A stretch of 64,000 nucleotides of DNA from Singulisphaera sp. GP187 (GTDB taxonomy: Bacteria; Planctomycetota; Phycisphaerae; Phycisphaerales; SM1A02). Location of the stretch: contig CAMAXY010000004.1 in NCBI GenBank assembly GCA_945862215.1, positions 59,828 through 123,827 on the forward strand, written 5' to 3'. Made by a program: the position numbers and the translations under genes. Shown here piece by piece: positions 54,315 through 63,937 of this stretch (its first letter is position 1; each line of letters begins with the position of its first letter). Under the pieces are notes generated by a model that saw only the letters and a list, made by a program, of their open reading frames with translations, did no database searches and was not told the DNA's origin.

Positions 54315-55290
54315 AAAGTCCAGGGCCACGAACATCCACGCCTGGAGTGATGCGCGACCAGCGATCAAGATTCAATCCACTCGCGCGTGCCCACACCTTT
54401 GCATCGCGCTGGGAAAATCCAAGGTGCTGATGGCCCATCGTTGTGCGATATTCACTGCGATCATGTTCGACCATATCGATGACGAGCAATCGTCCTCCCA
54501 CCTTGAGCGTGCGAGCCAATTCGATCACCGCCGCAGATGGATCGTCGACATGATGAAAGAGCAACATCGCAACTGCTGCATCGAGTGCGCAATCCTTCAA
54601 CGGCAACTTCATCACATCACCTTGGTGAAATTCAATATTGCGTACGCCGCTCAACCTGCGCTTGGCAGCGTCGATCATCGCCGCCTCGCGGTCGATTGCT
54701 AGAACTCGTCCAACATACGGAGCGATTCGCTGCGAAACCTCGCCAGTTCCACAACCAATATCTGCGACGACCCACTTGGGATCTAAGAGGCCCAAGACCG
54801 CATCGGAACCAATGAACTCTCCGAAAAGTGTGCGGCGAATCGAATCCCATTCCCCGCCAATTCTGCCGAAGAAACCCGTACTTCCCATTCTGCGAGATGC
54901 GATGACTGCTGCAAGTCTTGCGTCATCATCGTTTGATTGCGGAGTGGATTCCAATCGCGTGCGCGTCAATATCCACAGTGCGCGAACCTCGCTCGAAAGT
55001 ATCGACGAATCGGCTCGGTACAAACTGGTTGTCCCTTCCACACGACGAGTCACAAACTGTGCATCAAAGAGTGGCTTGATATGCCGACTCGCCGTTGACT
55101 GTGGCATCTGCAGCGCTCGTGCAATTTCTCCAACTGCCAACTCGTGCGCTTCAAGTGCTCGCAAAACTCGAAGACGAGCAGGATCGCTCAACATCGCAAG
55201 TAGCGCAGCCCACTCCTTCGTGGCCATCACTTTGGAATCGGATCGCAACGAATTCGTTGATGCGCCTCGCGCTCGCGAATCACGTGGCAT
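54280..55290 (-). CDS. ArsR-type regulator fused to a SAM methyltransferase
   Basis: A 336-residue two-domain protein. Residues 20-120 form an ArsR winged helix (LAMLSDPARLRVLRALEAHELAVGEIARALQMPQSTASRHI) without the usual metal-binding cysteines. Residues 160-330 are a class I methyltransferase (VVADIGCGTGEVSQRIAPYVGRVLAIDREAAM). Proteins of this architecture regulate SAM and SAH metabolism genes in some proteobacteria. Here ahcY lies about 4 kb away, which makes SAH a plausible ligand; this is inference. It follows the TPR lipoprotein by 20 bases. Confidence 0.85.
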   Translation of the reverse strand: MPRDSRARGASTNSLRSDSKVMATKEWAALLAMLSDPARLRVLRALEAHELAVGEIARALQMPQSTASRHIKPLFDAQFVTRRVEGTTSLYRADSSILSSEVRALWILTRTRLESTPQSNDDDARLAAVIASRRMGSTGFFGRIGGEWDSIRRTLFGEFIGSDAVLGLLDPKWVVADIGCGTGEVSQRIAPYVGRVLAIDREAAMIDAAKRRLSGVRNIEFHQGDVMKLPLKDCALDAAVAMLLFHHVDDPSAAVIELARTLKVGGRLLVIDMVEHDRSEYRTTMGHQHLGFSQRDAKVWARASGLNLDRWSRITPGVDVRGPGLFSALMTRRAKA

Positions 55291-55310
55291 TCTTTTGGAT
55301 TTCCATCTCG

Positions 55311-55994
55311 TTAAATACCCGGCGGCAATGCAGTCGATGCATCGAGCGGGACACCTTGCATTTGAAGTGCTTGAATCACGCGGGGATCGGCTGCGGATAT
55401 TCCGTATGCCTGACGCAGGCGACGCGTCGCTTCTGCCTTGTTTCCAAGGCTAAATTGCAACATCGCCAATTGATAGTACGGCTCGGTCGTGCGCGGTCGC
55501 ACTGCGCCGCTATCCACTTCGATCGCCGATTGAAATGCGAGAATCGCGCTGTCATTATCTTTCAACTTGATCGCGTACAAACCCAGAATGAGATATGGCT
55601 CAGTTCGACCAAGCGACGCACCAGCGCCACGCAAAAGTTGGAAAAGTTGACCAGTGTCACCTTGGCGATACATCACTTCAGCGAGCGCTTCAATGATTTC
55701 CATGTTGCCTGGCGAATGATCGTTTGCAGTCTCGAGACAACGCCGCGCAGTTACAAGGTCTCCCAATTGAGACATCGCAACGCCATAGCCATATTCACCT
55801 TTCCAAAGTCCAGGCGAATTGATCGTGACGGGCTGAAATTCGTCAGCAGCTTTCTGCCATTCGCCAAATTCGAGATAATGATTTCCCAAATCGATCGACT
55901 GCTCGGTCGAACGAGGACTTTGACAACCTGCAAGAGTCATCGAAATCGAGGCGAACGAAAAGGCGATCCATCGCACGGTAGTGTGGCAGTCCAT
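55311..55994 (-). CDS. TPR-repeat lipoprotein
   Basis: A 227-residue lipoprotein. The signal MDCHTTVRWIAFSFASISMTLAGC ends in the lipobox LAGC. About five tetratricopeptide repeats follow, for instance IDLGNHYLEFGEWQKAADEF, VAMSQLGDLVTARRCLE, LGLYAIKLKDNDSAILAFQSAI and LAMLQFSLGNKAEATRRLRQAY. TPR proteins bind partners in complexes; the partner is unknown. The frame is open 45 bases upstream, but the signal peptide fixes the start. It is divergent from, and close to, the small protein at 56053. Confidence 0.8.
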   Translation of the reverse strand: MDCHTTVRWIAFSFASISMTLAGCQSPRSTEQSIDLGNHYLEFGEWQKAADEFQPVTINSPGLWKGEYGYGVAMSQLGDLVTARRCLETANDHSPGNMEIIEALAEVMYRQGDTGQLFQLLRGAGASLGRTEPYLILGLYAIKLKDNDSAILAFQSAIEVDSGAVRPRTTEPYYQLAMLQFSLGNKAEATRRLRQAYGISAADPRVIQALQMQGVPLDASTALPPGI

Positions 55995-56052
55995 TAGAAA
56001 AGATTGTACGGTCATCCTTGTGGAACGACGAGCCGACAATATCTGGCTGCCT

Positions 56053-56439
56053 ATGGCTCTTGCACGGCACGATGTACTGGGGGGAAACTTTCACTTTGAC
56101 TGGTTCTTAGGGCGAATTGCGGAATGCGCCAATGACGATGCGCGAGTCGTTCGCACAATGCGATGCCACGCCCGTATCGACATTTCTCTTGCCGCCGAGG
56201 GCATCGCCATAGAACCGCTCGATGATCATCGCTGGTTCTATCTATTTCTCTCACAGACGCACAAACTTTCGCAAGGTCGAGGAGTGGTCACACCGATTGC
56301 GCGTGGATGGTGGCGGGGAATCAATTCAACCGATGGATCGGCCAATGAGAACATCGAATTGCGCTGGGATGCGGATCCAACGATTCGCCGATGTTGCATC
56401 ACTCCCCCGCGTGGAAGTCGTCTGCTCACTTTGGATTAG
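56053..56439 (+). CDS. Small protein resembling the LigD 3'-phosphoesterase fold
   Basis: A 128-residue protein of uncertain family. LARHDVLGGNFHFDWFL and IEPLDDHRWFYLFL...SQGRGVVTPIARGWWR follow the pattern RHDxxxxHxDWxL ... DHRxxYLxxE...GRGxVxxxxxG of the LigD 3'-phosphoesterase-like domain, which also occurs alone in planctomycetes. The match is by eye and partial. ATG at 56053 is preferred; GTG at 56020 or 55981 would lengthen it into the divergent TPR gene. It overlaps the flavin-reductase gene by 14 bases at the 3' end. Confidence 0.45.
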   Translation: MALARHDVLGGNFHFDWFLGRIAECANDDARVVRTMRCHARIDISLAAEGIAIEPLDDHRWFYLFLSQTHKLSQGRGVVTPIARGWWRGINSTDGSANENIELRWDADPTIRRCCITPPRGSRLLTLD

Positions 56440-57046
56440 GCTTCGCATATGGGAATCGTGCAATGCGCTGCGCTTGAAAATATGTGTCGAGTCCGCTGAT
56501 ACACGCTACCTGCGCATCCTCAAGTCGAAGGCTTCCATCTGAATCGAGAAGACCATCGTTGATGAAAACGTGATCGATTTGACCGATCATCAGCCGAGTG
56601 TCATTCAATTCGATTTTAATTTCTTGGACAAAGCTCATACCGATCTGCACTGGGGCTTCTTGCACAAATGGCGCAGTGAATCCCATTGCATATCGAGGCG
56701 TGAATCCACACGCCTTGAATTCAGAAACATCTTTTTCAAACCGCGCAGATGTGTAATGCGCCTGCTCCACATGCGCCGTCGAGACATGATTGATTGTGAA
56801 AAAGCCAGACGAAATAATGTTTTTGTATGTATGACTTTGTTCGCCGATTGGTCGCTGAATAAAGCCAAGAAGCGCGGGATCGGAACCGAGGTGCACAACC
56901 GAGCTGAAAATCGCGAGGTTTTCAACTCCATCACTCCCAAGAGTGCCGATCAGATTCGCCGGCTTATAGCCACTGAGACTGTTGACCAGATTGACACGAA
57001 AGTTGCGTTCCATCTGAAGAATTCCCGCTCGATCGAAATATTGCAT
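56426..57046 (-). CDS. Flavin-reductase-like FMN-binding protein
   Basis: A 206-residue protein of the split-barrel flavin reductase family. FRVNLVNSLSGYKPANLIGTLGSDGVENLAIFSSVVHLGSDPALLGFIQRP is the FMN-binding N-terminal core, and GFFTINHVS follows. It probably reduces flavins with NAD(P)H or binds FMN for another enzyme; the substrate is unknown. ATG at 57046 is preferred because members of the family begin MxxF...I...E; GTG at 57061 is an alternative. It is divergent from the DUF456 gene. Confidence 0.8.
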   Translation of the reverse strand: MQYFDRAGILQMERNFRVNLVNSLSGYKPANLIGTLGSDGVENLAIFSSVVHLGSDPALLGFIQRPIGEQSHTYKNIISSGFFTINHVSTAHVEQAHYTSARFEKDVSEFKACGFTPRYAMGFTAPFVQEAPVQIGMSFVQEIKIELNDTRLMIGQIDHVFINDGLLDSDGSLRLEDAQVACISGLDTYFQAQRIARFPYAKPNPK

Positions 57047-57088
57047 AATGAAATGTAGCACCTTCGCTGTTGCGATAGCCTCCCACGC

Positions 57089-57628
57089 ATGTGGATGATC
57101 TATTCAACTGCAACAATCTTCGCGCTACTCGCGGGAATATTTGGAATATCGATCATCTTTGGATTGCCGGGCATTTGGTTTATGATTGTGCTGGCAGTTG
57201 CCAATGAAGTTGTCGATGCTTGGTGGTTGGGGTCGCAAGGCGGATGGCTTGCGTGGTCGGCAATTGGAGTTGCAGTCATTATCGCACTCGGTGCCGAAGC
57301 AGTGGAATTTCTTGCGGGTGCTGCGGGCGCGAAAGCTGGTGGCGCATCGAAGTGGGGAATGATTGGCGCGCTGATCGGCGGAGTAATTGGCGCACTCGTC
57401 GGAACAATATTCATTCCAATTCCACTTATTGGAACGCTTGCAGGCGCAATGCTCGGCGCTGCAGTTGGTGCAATCTGCGGAGAAATCGGCGGAGGCGGAA
57501 GATCTCTGAAAGGTTCGATCGCACCCGCTGCAGGTGCGGCGGGCGGGCGACTTGTTGGCACACTGGCCAAGATCCCATTTGCTATTGCTGCGTGGCTCGT
57601 GTTAGTTGTCGGCGCGTTTTGGCGGTGA
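57089..57628 (+). CDS. DUF456-type membrane protein
   Basis: A 179-residue hydrophobic protein with about four to five membrane segments. The glycine-rich core (WGMIGALIGGVIGALVGTIFIPIPLIGTLAGAMLGAAVGAICGE) is typical of DUF456, a family of unknown function. ATG at 57095 is a possible second start. It is convergent with hisS, 14 bases away. Confidence 0.78.
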   Translation: MWMIYSTATIFALLAGIFGISIIFGLPGIWFMIVLAVANEVVDAWWLGSQGGWLAWSAIGVAVIIALGAEAVEFLAGAAGAKAGGASKWGMIGALIGGVIGALVGTIFIPIPLIGTLAGAMLGAAVGAICGEIGGGGRSLKGSIAPAAGAAGGRLVGTLAKIPFAIAAWLVLVVGAFWR

Positions 57629-57642
57629 TCCCGCCAATGTTT

Positions 57643-58980
57643 TCATAACGCGCACGCGCGAGTGATCTTCTCGACGATCTCTGCAACTGGAACGAGCGAC
57701 TGCGAATTCGCATCGAGATCCTTCAGGGCAACCATCCCCTGCTCGAGTTCTGCGCCGATGATCACGGCGAATCTCGAACGACACTTTCCCGCCTCGCTGA
57801 GAATCTTGCCAACATTTCGCGTTGCCTTATATGTATGCCGCACATGTAATCCCAGTCGGCGCATGCGTGCAGCAAGTTGCGCAAGTAATTGATCCGCCGC
57901 CTCAGCTCCTGCCGAAATGAGAAAGACATCAGGCCGCGGCAAGAGTGATTCACCTTCGTCTGCAGGAAGTTTTCCTCTGTCCTTCAGCACAAGTCCAAGC
58001 ACAACATCGCCCATTCCAAATCCAACTGCGGGCATTGATGGACCACCGAAGAGTTCAATCAACTTGTCGTATCGACCGCCGCCAGCAATCGCGCGTTCCG
58101 CTCCGCTTGCTTCGTGAATTTCAAAGACGGATCCCGTGTAATACGCCAAACCGCGCACGATTCCAAGATCAATATCGCACCACGTACCAAGTTGGGCAGC
58201 GCAAAGTTTTCGCGCAAGTTCCGCCAGCGGCTCCGCGTCGGCAACATCACATCCGAGCGCTTTCCCAATCGCCGCAGCATCGCTATCAATCGACAATTTT
58301 GTTCGCGCAAGTTCTCCAAACCGTTCAAGTGCCGATGCACTCAGGCCAATCGCAAGTGCACGCGCATCGAAATCCTTTGCTTCCATCTTGTCGCGTCGAT
58401 CGAGCAACGTGAACGCTTCCGCCAATCGGTCGGCGTCAACTCCCAGCGCCCGCAGTCCAGCGGCGACGGCACCACGATGACTCAACTTCACTCGCACATC
58501 TGCTGGCGTCAATCCCAAACGCTCGAGCGCGACAACCGCAGTCGAAAGCACATCAACTTCTGCCTGCGCACCTTCGATGCCGATCAAATCAACGTTCCAC
58601 TGGATGAATTCTCGAAGTCGCCCTCGCTGCGGCCGTTCCGCGCGAAAATGCGTTGGTATTGCAAACCACTTCACGGGTATTGGCAATCCACCCGCCCGCG
58701 CAGCAACCATTCGCGCGAGAGTTGGCGTGAATTCTGGGCGAAGCGCATAATCGTCATCGCCGCCTGCTCTGCGAAAACTGAAAAGTTCGTTCACAATTCC
58801 TTCGCCACTTTTCACCGTATAGAGCGAGAGATGTTCAAACGTCGGGCCGTCGATTTCCTCGAATCCGTGCACGACAGATGCGTGTCGCCATGCACCTTCG
58901 ATATGACGACGAATGGCCATATCACGAGGATAAAAATCTCGCGTTCCCTTTGGAGCTTGATGATTTGCCTGCGACGCCAT
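57643..58980 (-). CDS. hisS: Histidyl-tRNA synthetase
   Basis: A 445-residue class II synthetase that charges tRNA-His. Motif 1 is near the N-terminus (PTFEHLSLYT), motif 2 is FRAERPQRGRLREFIQWNVDLIG, the histidine-binding GLAYYTGSVFEIH and motif 3 AVGFGMGDVVLGL follow, and ERAIAGGGRYDKLIELFGG is intact. The C-terminal anticodon domain ends QSLVPVAEIVEKITRACAL. It stands alone, between DUF456 and the transporter. Confidence 0.97.
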   Translation of the reverse strand: MASQANHQAPKGTRDFYPRDMAIRRHIEGAWRHASVVHGFEEIDGPTFEHLSLYTVKSGEGIVNELFSFRRAGGDDDYALRPEFTPTLARMVAARAGGLPIPVKWFAIPTHFRAERPQRGRLREFIQWNVDLIGIEGAQAEVDVLSTAVVALERLGLTPADVRVKLSHRGAVAAGLRALGVDADRLAEAFTLLDRRDKMEAKDFDARALAIGLSASALERFGELARTKLSIDSDAAAIGKALGCDVADAEPLAELARKLCAAQLGTWCDIDLGIVRGLAYYTGSVFEIHEASGAERAIAGGGRYDKLIELFGGPSMPAVGFGMGDVVLGLVLKDRGKLPADEGESLLPRPDVFLISAGAEAADQLLAQLAARMRRLGLHVRHTYKATRNVGKILSEAGKCRSRFAVIIGAELEQGMVALKDLDANSQSLVPVAEIVEKITRACAL

Positions 58981-59030
58981 AATGCATGAGTGTAGAGAGC
59001 CATTGTGATTGCGTGCGCTTGTAGGCTTGG

Positions 59031-60353
59031 ATGATGCTCACCAAACGACAACAGTTGATCCGCGTCATCTTGAGCGGCGGAATCGGCAGCATGTTGGAAT
59101 GGTTTGATTTCGCGGTCTATGGATATCTCGCATCGGTGATCGCGCGCGTCTTCTTCCCCACAGAAGATCCAGTTGCGGGAACATTGAGCGCCTTCGCAGT
59201 CTTTACTGTTGGCTATTTGATGCGACCAGTCGGCGCGGTGCTCTTGGGCAATATCGGTGATCGTCTTGGACGAAGGTCGATGTTGCTCTGGTCAATTCTT
59301 CTTATGGGAATTGCGAGCACGCTGATTGGATTACTCCCGACGTACGCACAAATTGGAATCTTCGCCCCGATTGGACTGGTCATCTTGCGCATGATCCAAG
59401 GGATTTCTGTCGGTGGTGAATACACAGGCGCAATGACATACACCGCAGAGATTTCACCGCACGAGCACCGTGGATTCGTCAGCAGTTTGGCATCCGTTGG
59501 CGCACTCATGGGACTCTTGCTTGGATCTGCAGTTTCGTGGCTGCTCCAATCTCAATTGTCAGACGCGGATTTAATTTCGTGGGGATGGCGTCTGCCGTTT
59601 CTCGCAGGTTTCTTCATTGCACTCGCTGGAATTCTCATTCGTGAGCATCTGCCCGAAACAGAATCCTTCGCAGAAAACGTAGAGAAATCACAAAGCACTC
59701 CAGCCTTCATCGCATTCACTTTGCACTGGCGAACACTCATCCAGTGTGGACTGATCGTTGCGGGAGCAAACATCGTTTTCTATACCGCCTTCGTTTACTT
59801 CCCGGAATATGCGGCAACACTTCCAGGTGCGAAAGCGGGACTCTCAGAAGGATTCAACGCGCTCGTCCTCTTGCTGCAAATTGTGATCATCCCAATCGGA
59901 GGCTGGCTTTCAGATCGATATGGTCGAAGACGAATCAGTCTTTTATTCACGTGGTTCTTGCTGCTTGCAATCATTCCGACATTTCAACTTGGGACTTCTG
60001 GAAAACTCGAAGACCTCATCATTGCTCAGATCATCCTCTCACTTCCGATTGGGGTTCTCTTTGGAATTCAAGGGGCAATGCTGGTAGAAATCACGCCAGC
60101 TATTCCGCGCTGCAGCATTTTCTCGATTTCATACGGCTTGACCATGGCCATCTTTGCGGGCACTGCGCCACTCTTGGCAACATGGATGATTCAGAAGCAA
60201 GGATGGAGACACGGCCCTTCGATCTATGCGGCGATATTTACTGTCGTGTCGCTCGTGGCGCTCTATCGACTTGGCGAAACGAACACACCAACTGCAAGCA
60301 TCACCACTCCGGTCCGCCCGAATATCGACCAAATACGTCCGCCATCGCATTGA
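59031..60353 (+). CDS. MHS-family major facilitator transporter (ProP-like)
   Basis: A 440-residue permease with 12 predicted membrane segments. [28 protein letters not shown] at the start is the metabolite:H+ symporter family signature, and the loop [22 protein letters not shown] is the MFS motif A. Family members take up proline, glycine betaine, alpha-ketoglutarate or citrate with protons; the substrate is open. ATG at 59034 is possible. Its 3' end overlaps the acyl-CoA mutase gene by 53 bases on the other strand. Confidence 0.9.
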   Translation: MMLTKRQQLIRVILSGGIGSMLEWFDFAVYGYLASVIARVFFPTEDPVAGTLSAFAVFTVGYLMRPVGAVLLGNIGDRLGRRSMLLWSILLMGIASTLIGLLPTYAQIGIFAPIGLVILRMIQGISVGGEYTGAMTYTAEISPHEHRGFVSSLASVGALMGLLLGSAVSWLLQSQLSDADLISWGWRLPFLAGFFIALAGILIREHLPETESFAENVEKSQSTPAFIAFTLHWRTLIQCGLIVAGANIVFYTAFVYFPEYAATLPGAKAGLSEGFNALVLLLQIVIIPIGGWLSDRYGRRRISLLFTWFLLLAIIPTFQLGTSGKLEDLIIAQIILSLPIGVLFGIQGAMLVEITPAIPRCSIFSISYGLTMAIFAGTAPLLATWMIQKQGWRHGPSIYAAIFTVVSLVALYRLGETNTPTASITTPVRPNIDQIRPPSH

Positions 60354-61974
60354 CCATTTCGCCAAGCGTGCATCGTCCGTGTGCAGCAGCGACGAGCGCA
60401 GGCATCGTGTTTTCATCTGATCGGGCGACACGGCGAATTTCGTCAAGGCAACGACGAACAACATCTGCGTCTCGACTTTTTCTGAAAGCACTCAATCGAT
60501 CGCACTGCACTGTTTCGACTGTGTGCGGAATCTGCAGAATCTCCATCGTGCGTTCTTCATTTCCTTCTGGATACGCATTCACGCCAACGATGATTCGATC
60601 TCCCGCTTCCATCTCCTGCCCAACGCGGTAACTCGCCTCTGCGATTGCGCGTCGGAAATATCCCTTGTGAATTCCCGCGACAACTCCGCCCATTTCGTCG
60701 ATCTCACGGATCATGCCGTCTGCGTCCGCCTGCATTTGATCGGTGAGCGCTTCGACATACCACGAACCACCAAGCGGATCGACCGTGCGGTGAACACCAG
60801 TTTCGTGCGCAAGAATTTGCTGTGTGCGCAGCGCAACGCGCACCGCGGTCTCGGTCGGCAAGCCGAGTGTCTCGTCCATACTGTCGGTGTGCAAGCTCTG
60901 ACAACCACCGAGAACACCAGCCATCGCTTGATATGCAACGCGCACAATGTTGTTCAGCGGCTGCTGTTCGGTCAACGAACATCCCGCGGTTTGCACGTGC
61001 GTTCGCATCAACCATGATCGCTCTTGCTTCGCACCGAATCGTTCGCGCATCGCGTGAGCCCAAATGCGGCGCGCAGCGCGCAACTTGCAAATCTCTTCGA
61101 AGAACTCGTTGTGACTGTTGAAGAAGAATGACAATCGCGGAGCGAATACGTCCACGGGCATACCGCGCTTCAATCCCGACTCGACATATTCCATTCCATC
61201 GCGCAATGTGAATGCAAGTTCTTGCGTTGCAGTCGAACCCGCCTCGCGAATGTGATAGCCACTGATCGAGACAGAGTTCCACTTCGGCGTGTGTTTCCCG
61301 GCGAATTCCATCGTGTCCACAACCAACTTGACGCTGGCTTCTGGCGGATAGATGAATTCGTTCTGCGCGTGAAATTCCTTCAGGATGTCATTCTGCAACG
61401 TCCCGCCGATGCGGTCCCATGAAATCCCACGCTCTTGCGCCATTGCTAAGTACATCGCCCAGATCACAGCCGCAGGTCCGTTGATGGTCTGGCTGACGGT
61501 GACATCACCAATTGGGATATCTTTATAGAGCCGCTCCATATCGTCGATCGTGGAGATCGCAACGCCGCATCGACCGACTTCGCCAACTGCAAGAGGATCA
61601 TCCGAATCACGCCCCATCAATGTTGGCAAATCAAACGCAGTTGAAAGTCCTGTATTCGCTTTCGTTCCCTTTGCATTTTCCAAGAGATATTTGAATCGTG
61701 CATTTGTGTCCTCGGCACTACCGAAGCCTGCAAATTGACGCATCGTCCACAATCGACCGCGATACATCGTCTTATGAATTCCTCTGGTGTATGGGAAGAC
61801 TCCAGCTTCGCCGATGCGGGGCGAAGGTTGCGCTGGGTTAGCAGCATTGACCGCGGAGACAGACTCTGGACCATACGAGGCATCGACTTGATATCCAGAA
61901 AGCGTGACAGATTCTGGATCGACGGAAGTGGGTTTCGTAGTCGCAACAGGTGATTTATGTGGAACCGTACTCAT
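60301..61974 (-). CDS. Acyl-CoA mutase large subunit (methylmalonyl-CoA mutase family)
   Basis: A 557-residue B12-dependent mutase subunit. [36 protein letters not shown] and [17 protein letters not shown] are the substrate-barrel signatures, with the [14 protein letters not shown] region later. The C-terminal cobalamin-binding domain of methylmalonyl-CoA mutase is missing; the protein ends after [17 protein letters not shown]. Such two-subunit enzymes (for example isobutyryl- or methylmalonyl-CoA mutases) need a separate small B12 subunit, not found here. It follows a 3-hydroxyacyl-CoA dehydrogenase. Confidence 0.9.
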   Translation of the reverse strand: MSTVPHKSPVATTKPTSVDPESVTLSGYQVDASYGPESVSAVNAANPAQPSPRIGEAGVFPYTRGIHKTMYRGRLWTMRQFAGFGSAEDTNARFKYLLENAKGTKANTGLSTAFDLPTLMGRDSDDPLAVGEVGRCGVAISTIDDMERLYKDIPIGDVTVSQTINGPAAVIWAMYLAMAQERGISWDRIGGTLQNDILKEFHAQNEFIYPPEASVKLVVDTMEFAGKHTPKWNSVSISGYHIREAGSTATQELAFTLRDGMEYVESGLKRGMPVDVFAPRLSFFFNSHNEFFEEICKLRAARRIWAHAMRERFGAKQERSWLMRTHVQTAGCSLTEQQPLNNIVRVAYQAMAGVLGGCQSLHTDSMDETLGLPTETAVRVALRTQQILAHETGVHRTVDPLGGSWYVEALTDQMQADADGMIREIDEMGGVVAGIHKGYFRRAIAEASYRVGQEMEAGDRIIVGVNAYPEGNEERTMEILQIPHTVETVQCDRLSAFRKSRDADVVRRCLDEIRRVARSDENTMPALVAAAHGRCTLGEMVNAMADVFGRYSGGPEW

Positions 61975-62073
61975 AGAAACTCATCCTAGCGTCGATCGAT
62001 GATCAACCCCACAACAATCGAGGCGGGAATGCAACAACGTTGATCGTGGGATGCAACGGATTTCGCATTCAAA

Positions 62074-62943
62074 TCAGCCCTTTGCAGGATATTCGAAGAC
62101 TCCGCGACCTGACTTATCGCCCAACCGCCCCGCCGTGACAAGTTGTCGCAGCATCGGACATGGAAAAAACTTTGCATTGCCAAGTTCTCGGTACAGCACC
62201 ATCATGATGTCGTGACAAACATCGAGTCCAATGAAATCTGCCAAGCGCAGCGGGCCCATCGGGAAATTGCATCCAAGCAACATGATCTGATCAATATCTT
62301 CTGGCTTTGCGACACCTTCCATCCACGCATAAAACGCTTCGTTGATCAGCGGCATCAGCACACGGTTTGAAACGAAACCCGCGCGATCATTTGCGGAAAC
62401 TGGCGTCTTGCCCATTGCACGTGCAAGATCCATTGTTCGCGCAACCGTCTCGTCACTCGTTGCAAGTCCACGAATGACTTCGACCAATTTCATCAGCGGA
62501 ACCGGATTGAAAAAGTGCATTCCAATCACATGACTCGCGCGCGCGCCAGTAGCTGTTGCGATATCCGTGATCGAAATGGAACTTGTATTGGACGCAAGCA
62601 CGACATTTGGAGCAAAGACTTCTGCGAATGTGCGAAAGAGTTTCTTCTTGACTTCAGGATTTTCGCTTGCGGCTTCGACAACCCAATCAGCATTCTTGGT
62701 TTCAGCGATGGTGGTGACGTAACAGAGCTTCTTCCCAGCAGCAGCAGCAGCGTCTGCGGTCAACTTCTGCTTTTCCACAGCACGTGCAAGAGTCTTGGTG
62801 TGATACGCCCGCGCCTTATCGAGTTGCTCTTGATTGATGTCGACCAGGACGGCACCGATTCCAGCCTGCGCCGCTGTCAGCGCAATTCCAGATCCCATTG
62901 TTCCCGCACCCACGACCACGATTGTCTTGACTTGATTGGACAT
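62074..62943 (-). CDS. hbd: 3-hydroxyacyl-CoA (3-hydroxybutyryl-CoA) dehydrogenase
   Basis: A 289-residue enzyme. The NAD site GAGTMGSG is at residues 12-19 (VVVGAGTMGSGIALTAAQAG), then LASNTSSISITDIA, HVIGMHFFNPVPLMKLVEVI with the catalytic His, and NRAGFVSNRVLMPLINEA-like DRAGFVSNRVLMPLINE. It oxidises 3-hydroxyacyl-CoA to 3-oxoacyl-CoA. The run nadC, hbd, mutase on one strand may link short-chain acyl-CoA steps; only 22 bases separate it from nadC. Confidence 0.93.
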   Translation of the reverse strand: MSNQVKTIVVVGAGTMGSGIALTAAQAGIGAVLVDINQEQLDKARAYHTKTLARAVEKQKLTADAAAAAGKKLCYVTTIAETKNADWVVEAASENPEVKKKLFRTFAEVFAPNVVLASNTSSISITDIATATGARASHVIGMHFFNPVPLMKLVEVIRGLATSDETVARTMDLARAMGKTPVSANDRAGFVSNRVLMPLINEAFYAWMEGVAKPEDIDQIMLLGCNFPMGPLRLADFIGLDVCHDIMMVLYRELGNAKFFPCPMLRQLVTAGRLGDKSGRGVFEYPAKG

Positions 62944-62965
62944 AGATCGGGATAGTAATCGACTG

Positions 62966-63883
62966 TCAATCAGCCATATCTAGCGCCACATCCAACCAAC
63001 CAGCGCTGTGCGTTAATGCGCCAACAGAGATGCGGTCAACTCCTGTTCGCGCGATAGCCCCGATTGTTTCCAAGCGAACCCCTCCGGAAGCTTCAAGGAG
63101 CATCGAAGGGCGCAAGCGATTGCGCAGTTCAACAGCATGTTTCAACGAATCAAGCGAAAAATTATCAAGAAGCGCAATCGTCAGAGTTTCATCTGGCAAT
63201 GAAAGCAGCGCTTCGAATTGTTCCATCGTGTCCGCTTCAGCGCACACGAATCGAAGGGGCGTGTTTCTCGCTCGCAGATCTTCGACCGCACTGCGAATGC
63301 GCCGCGCATAATCGCTGGGCGAAAGGCCAGCGATATGGTTGTCCTTCACGAGGAGCGCATCGGCCAGACCCCATCGGTGCAAATGTCCGCCGCCACAGCG
63401 CACTGCATACTTCTGCAACCACCGCAAACCAGGAATGGTCTTGCGGGTATCGCACACCTTTGCCTTCGTACCTGCAACGGCTTCGACATACTTTGCAGTG
63501 ATCGTTGAAGTCGCCATCGCAATCCCAAGCAGATTGAGCAAGGCTCGCTCGATAGGCAAGATGCTCGTCAGCGGTCCTTCGAGGCGCAGCAATGATGCGC
63601 CGACAACAACACGCTCGCCATCAATCGATCCTGCGACCGAATGCGCTTTCAACGCGCTATCTCGAGTGACAAACTCTTCGACAAGTCTCAACCCAGCGCA
63701 AACAGCATCCGCCCGAGCAACGACGTGAGCGACGCGAATTGCCGCTGAATCACAGAGACTTTGCGATGTGACATCCTTCGCAGCGCCATCTTCGCAGATG
63801 GCCAAATCAACCGTAGCGGCAAGGTGGTCCCGAGATAACTCTCGCCAGAGCAATGGAAGTTCGCAGTCGTTGAAATGAAACAC
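62966..63883 (-). CDS. nadC: Quinolinate phosphoribosyltransferase
   Basis: A 305-residue enzyme that makes nicotinate mononucleotide from quinolinate and PRPP in NAD synthesis. CDTRKTIPGLRWLQKYAVRCGGGHLHRWGLADALLVKDNHIA is the complete substrate signature, and VRLETIGAIARTGVDRISVGALTHS closes the barrel. The GTG at 63883 lies inside the 3' arm of the upstream terminator-like hairpin, so a start at a later codon (for example TTG at residue 11) is possible. nadA and nadB are not in the window. Confidence 0.93.
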   Translation of the reverse strand: MFHFNDCELPLLWRELSRDHLAATVDLAICEDGAAKDVTSQSLCDSAAIRVAHVVARADAVCAGLRLVEEFVTRDSALKAHSVAGSIDGERVVVGASLLRLEGPLTSILPIERALLNLLGIAMATSTITAKYVEAVAGTKAKVCDTRKTIPGLRWLQKYAVRCGGGHLHRWGLADALLVKDNHIAGLSPSDYARRIRSAVEDLRARNTPLRFVCAEADTMEQFEALLSLPDETLTIALLDNFSLDSLKHAVELRNRLRPSMLLEASGGVRLETIGAIARTGVDRISVGALTHSAGWLDVALDMAD

Positions 63884-63908
63884 CCCCGCAGTGTAATGCG
63901 AGGGTGTT
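63879..63908 (-). terminator. Strong hairpin between the edge PEP-CTERM gene and nadC
   Basis: On the minus strand AACACCCTCGCA-TTACAC-TGCGGGGGTGTT forms a 12-bp stem with one wobble pair. The following bases (TCATTTC) are a poor U-tract. It probably ends transcription of the gene at 63938. Confidence 0.6.
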
Positions 63909-63937
63909 ATTGAACGAAAGTTTAAAAAGACAATGAC

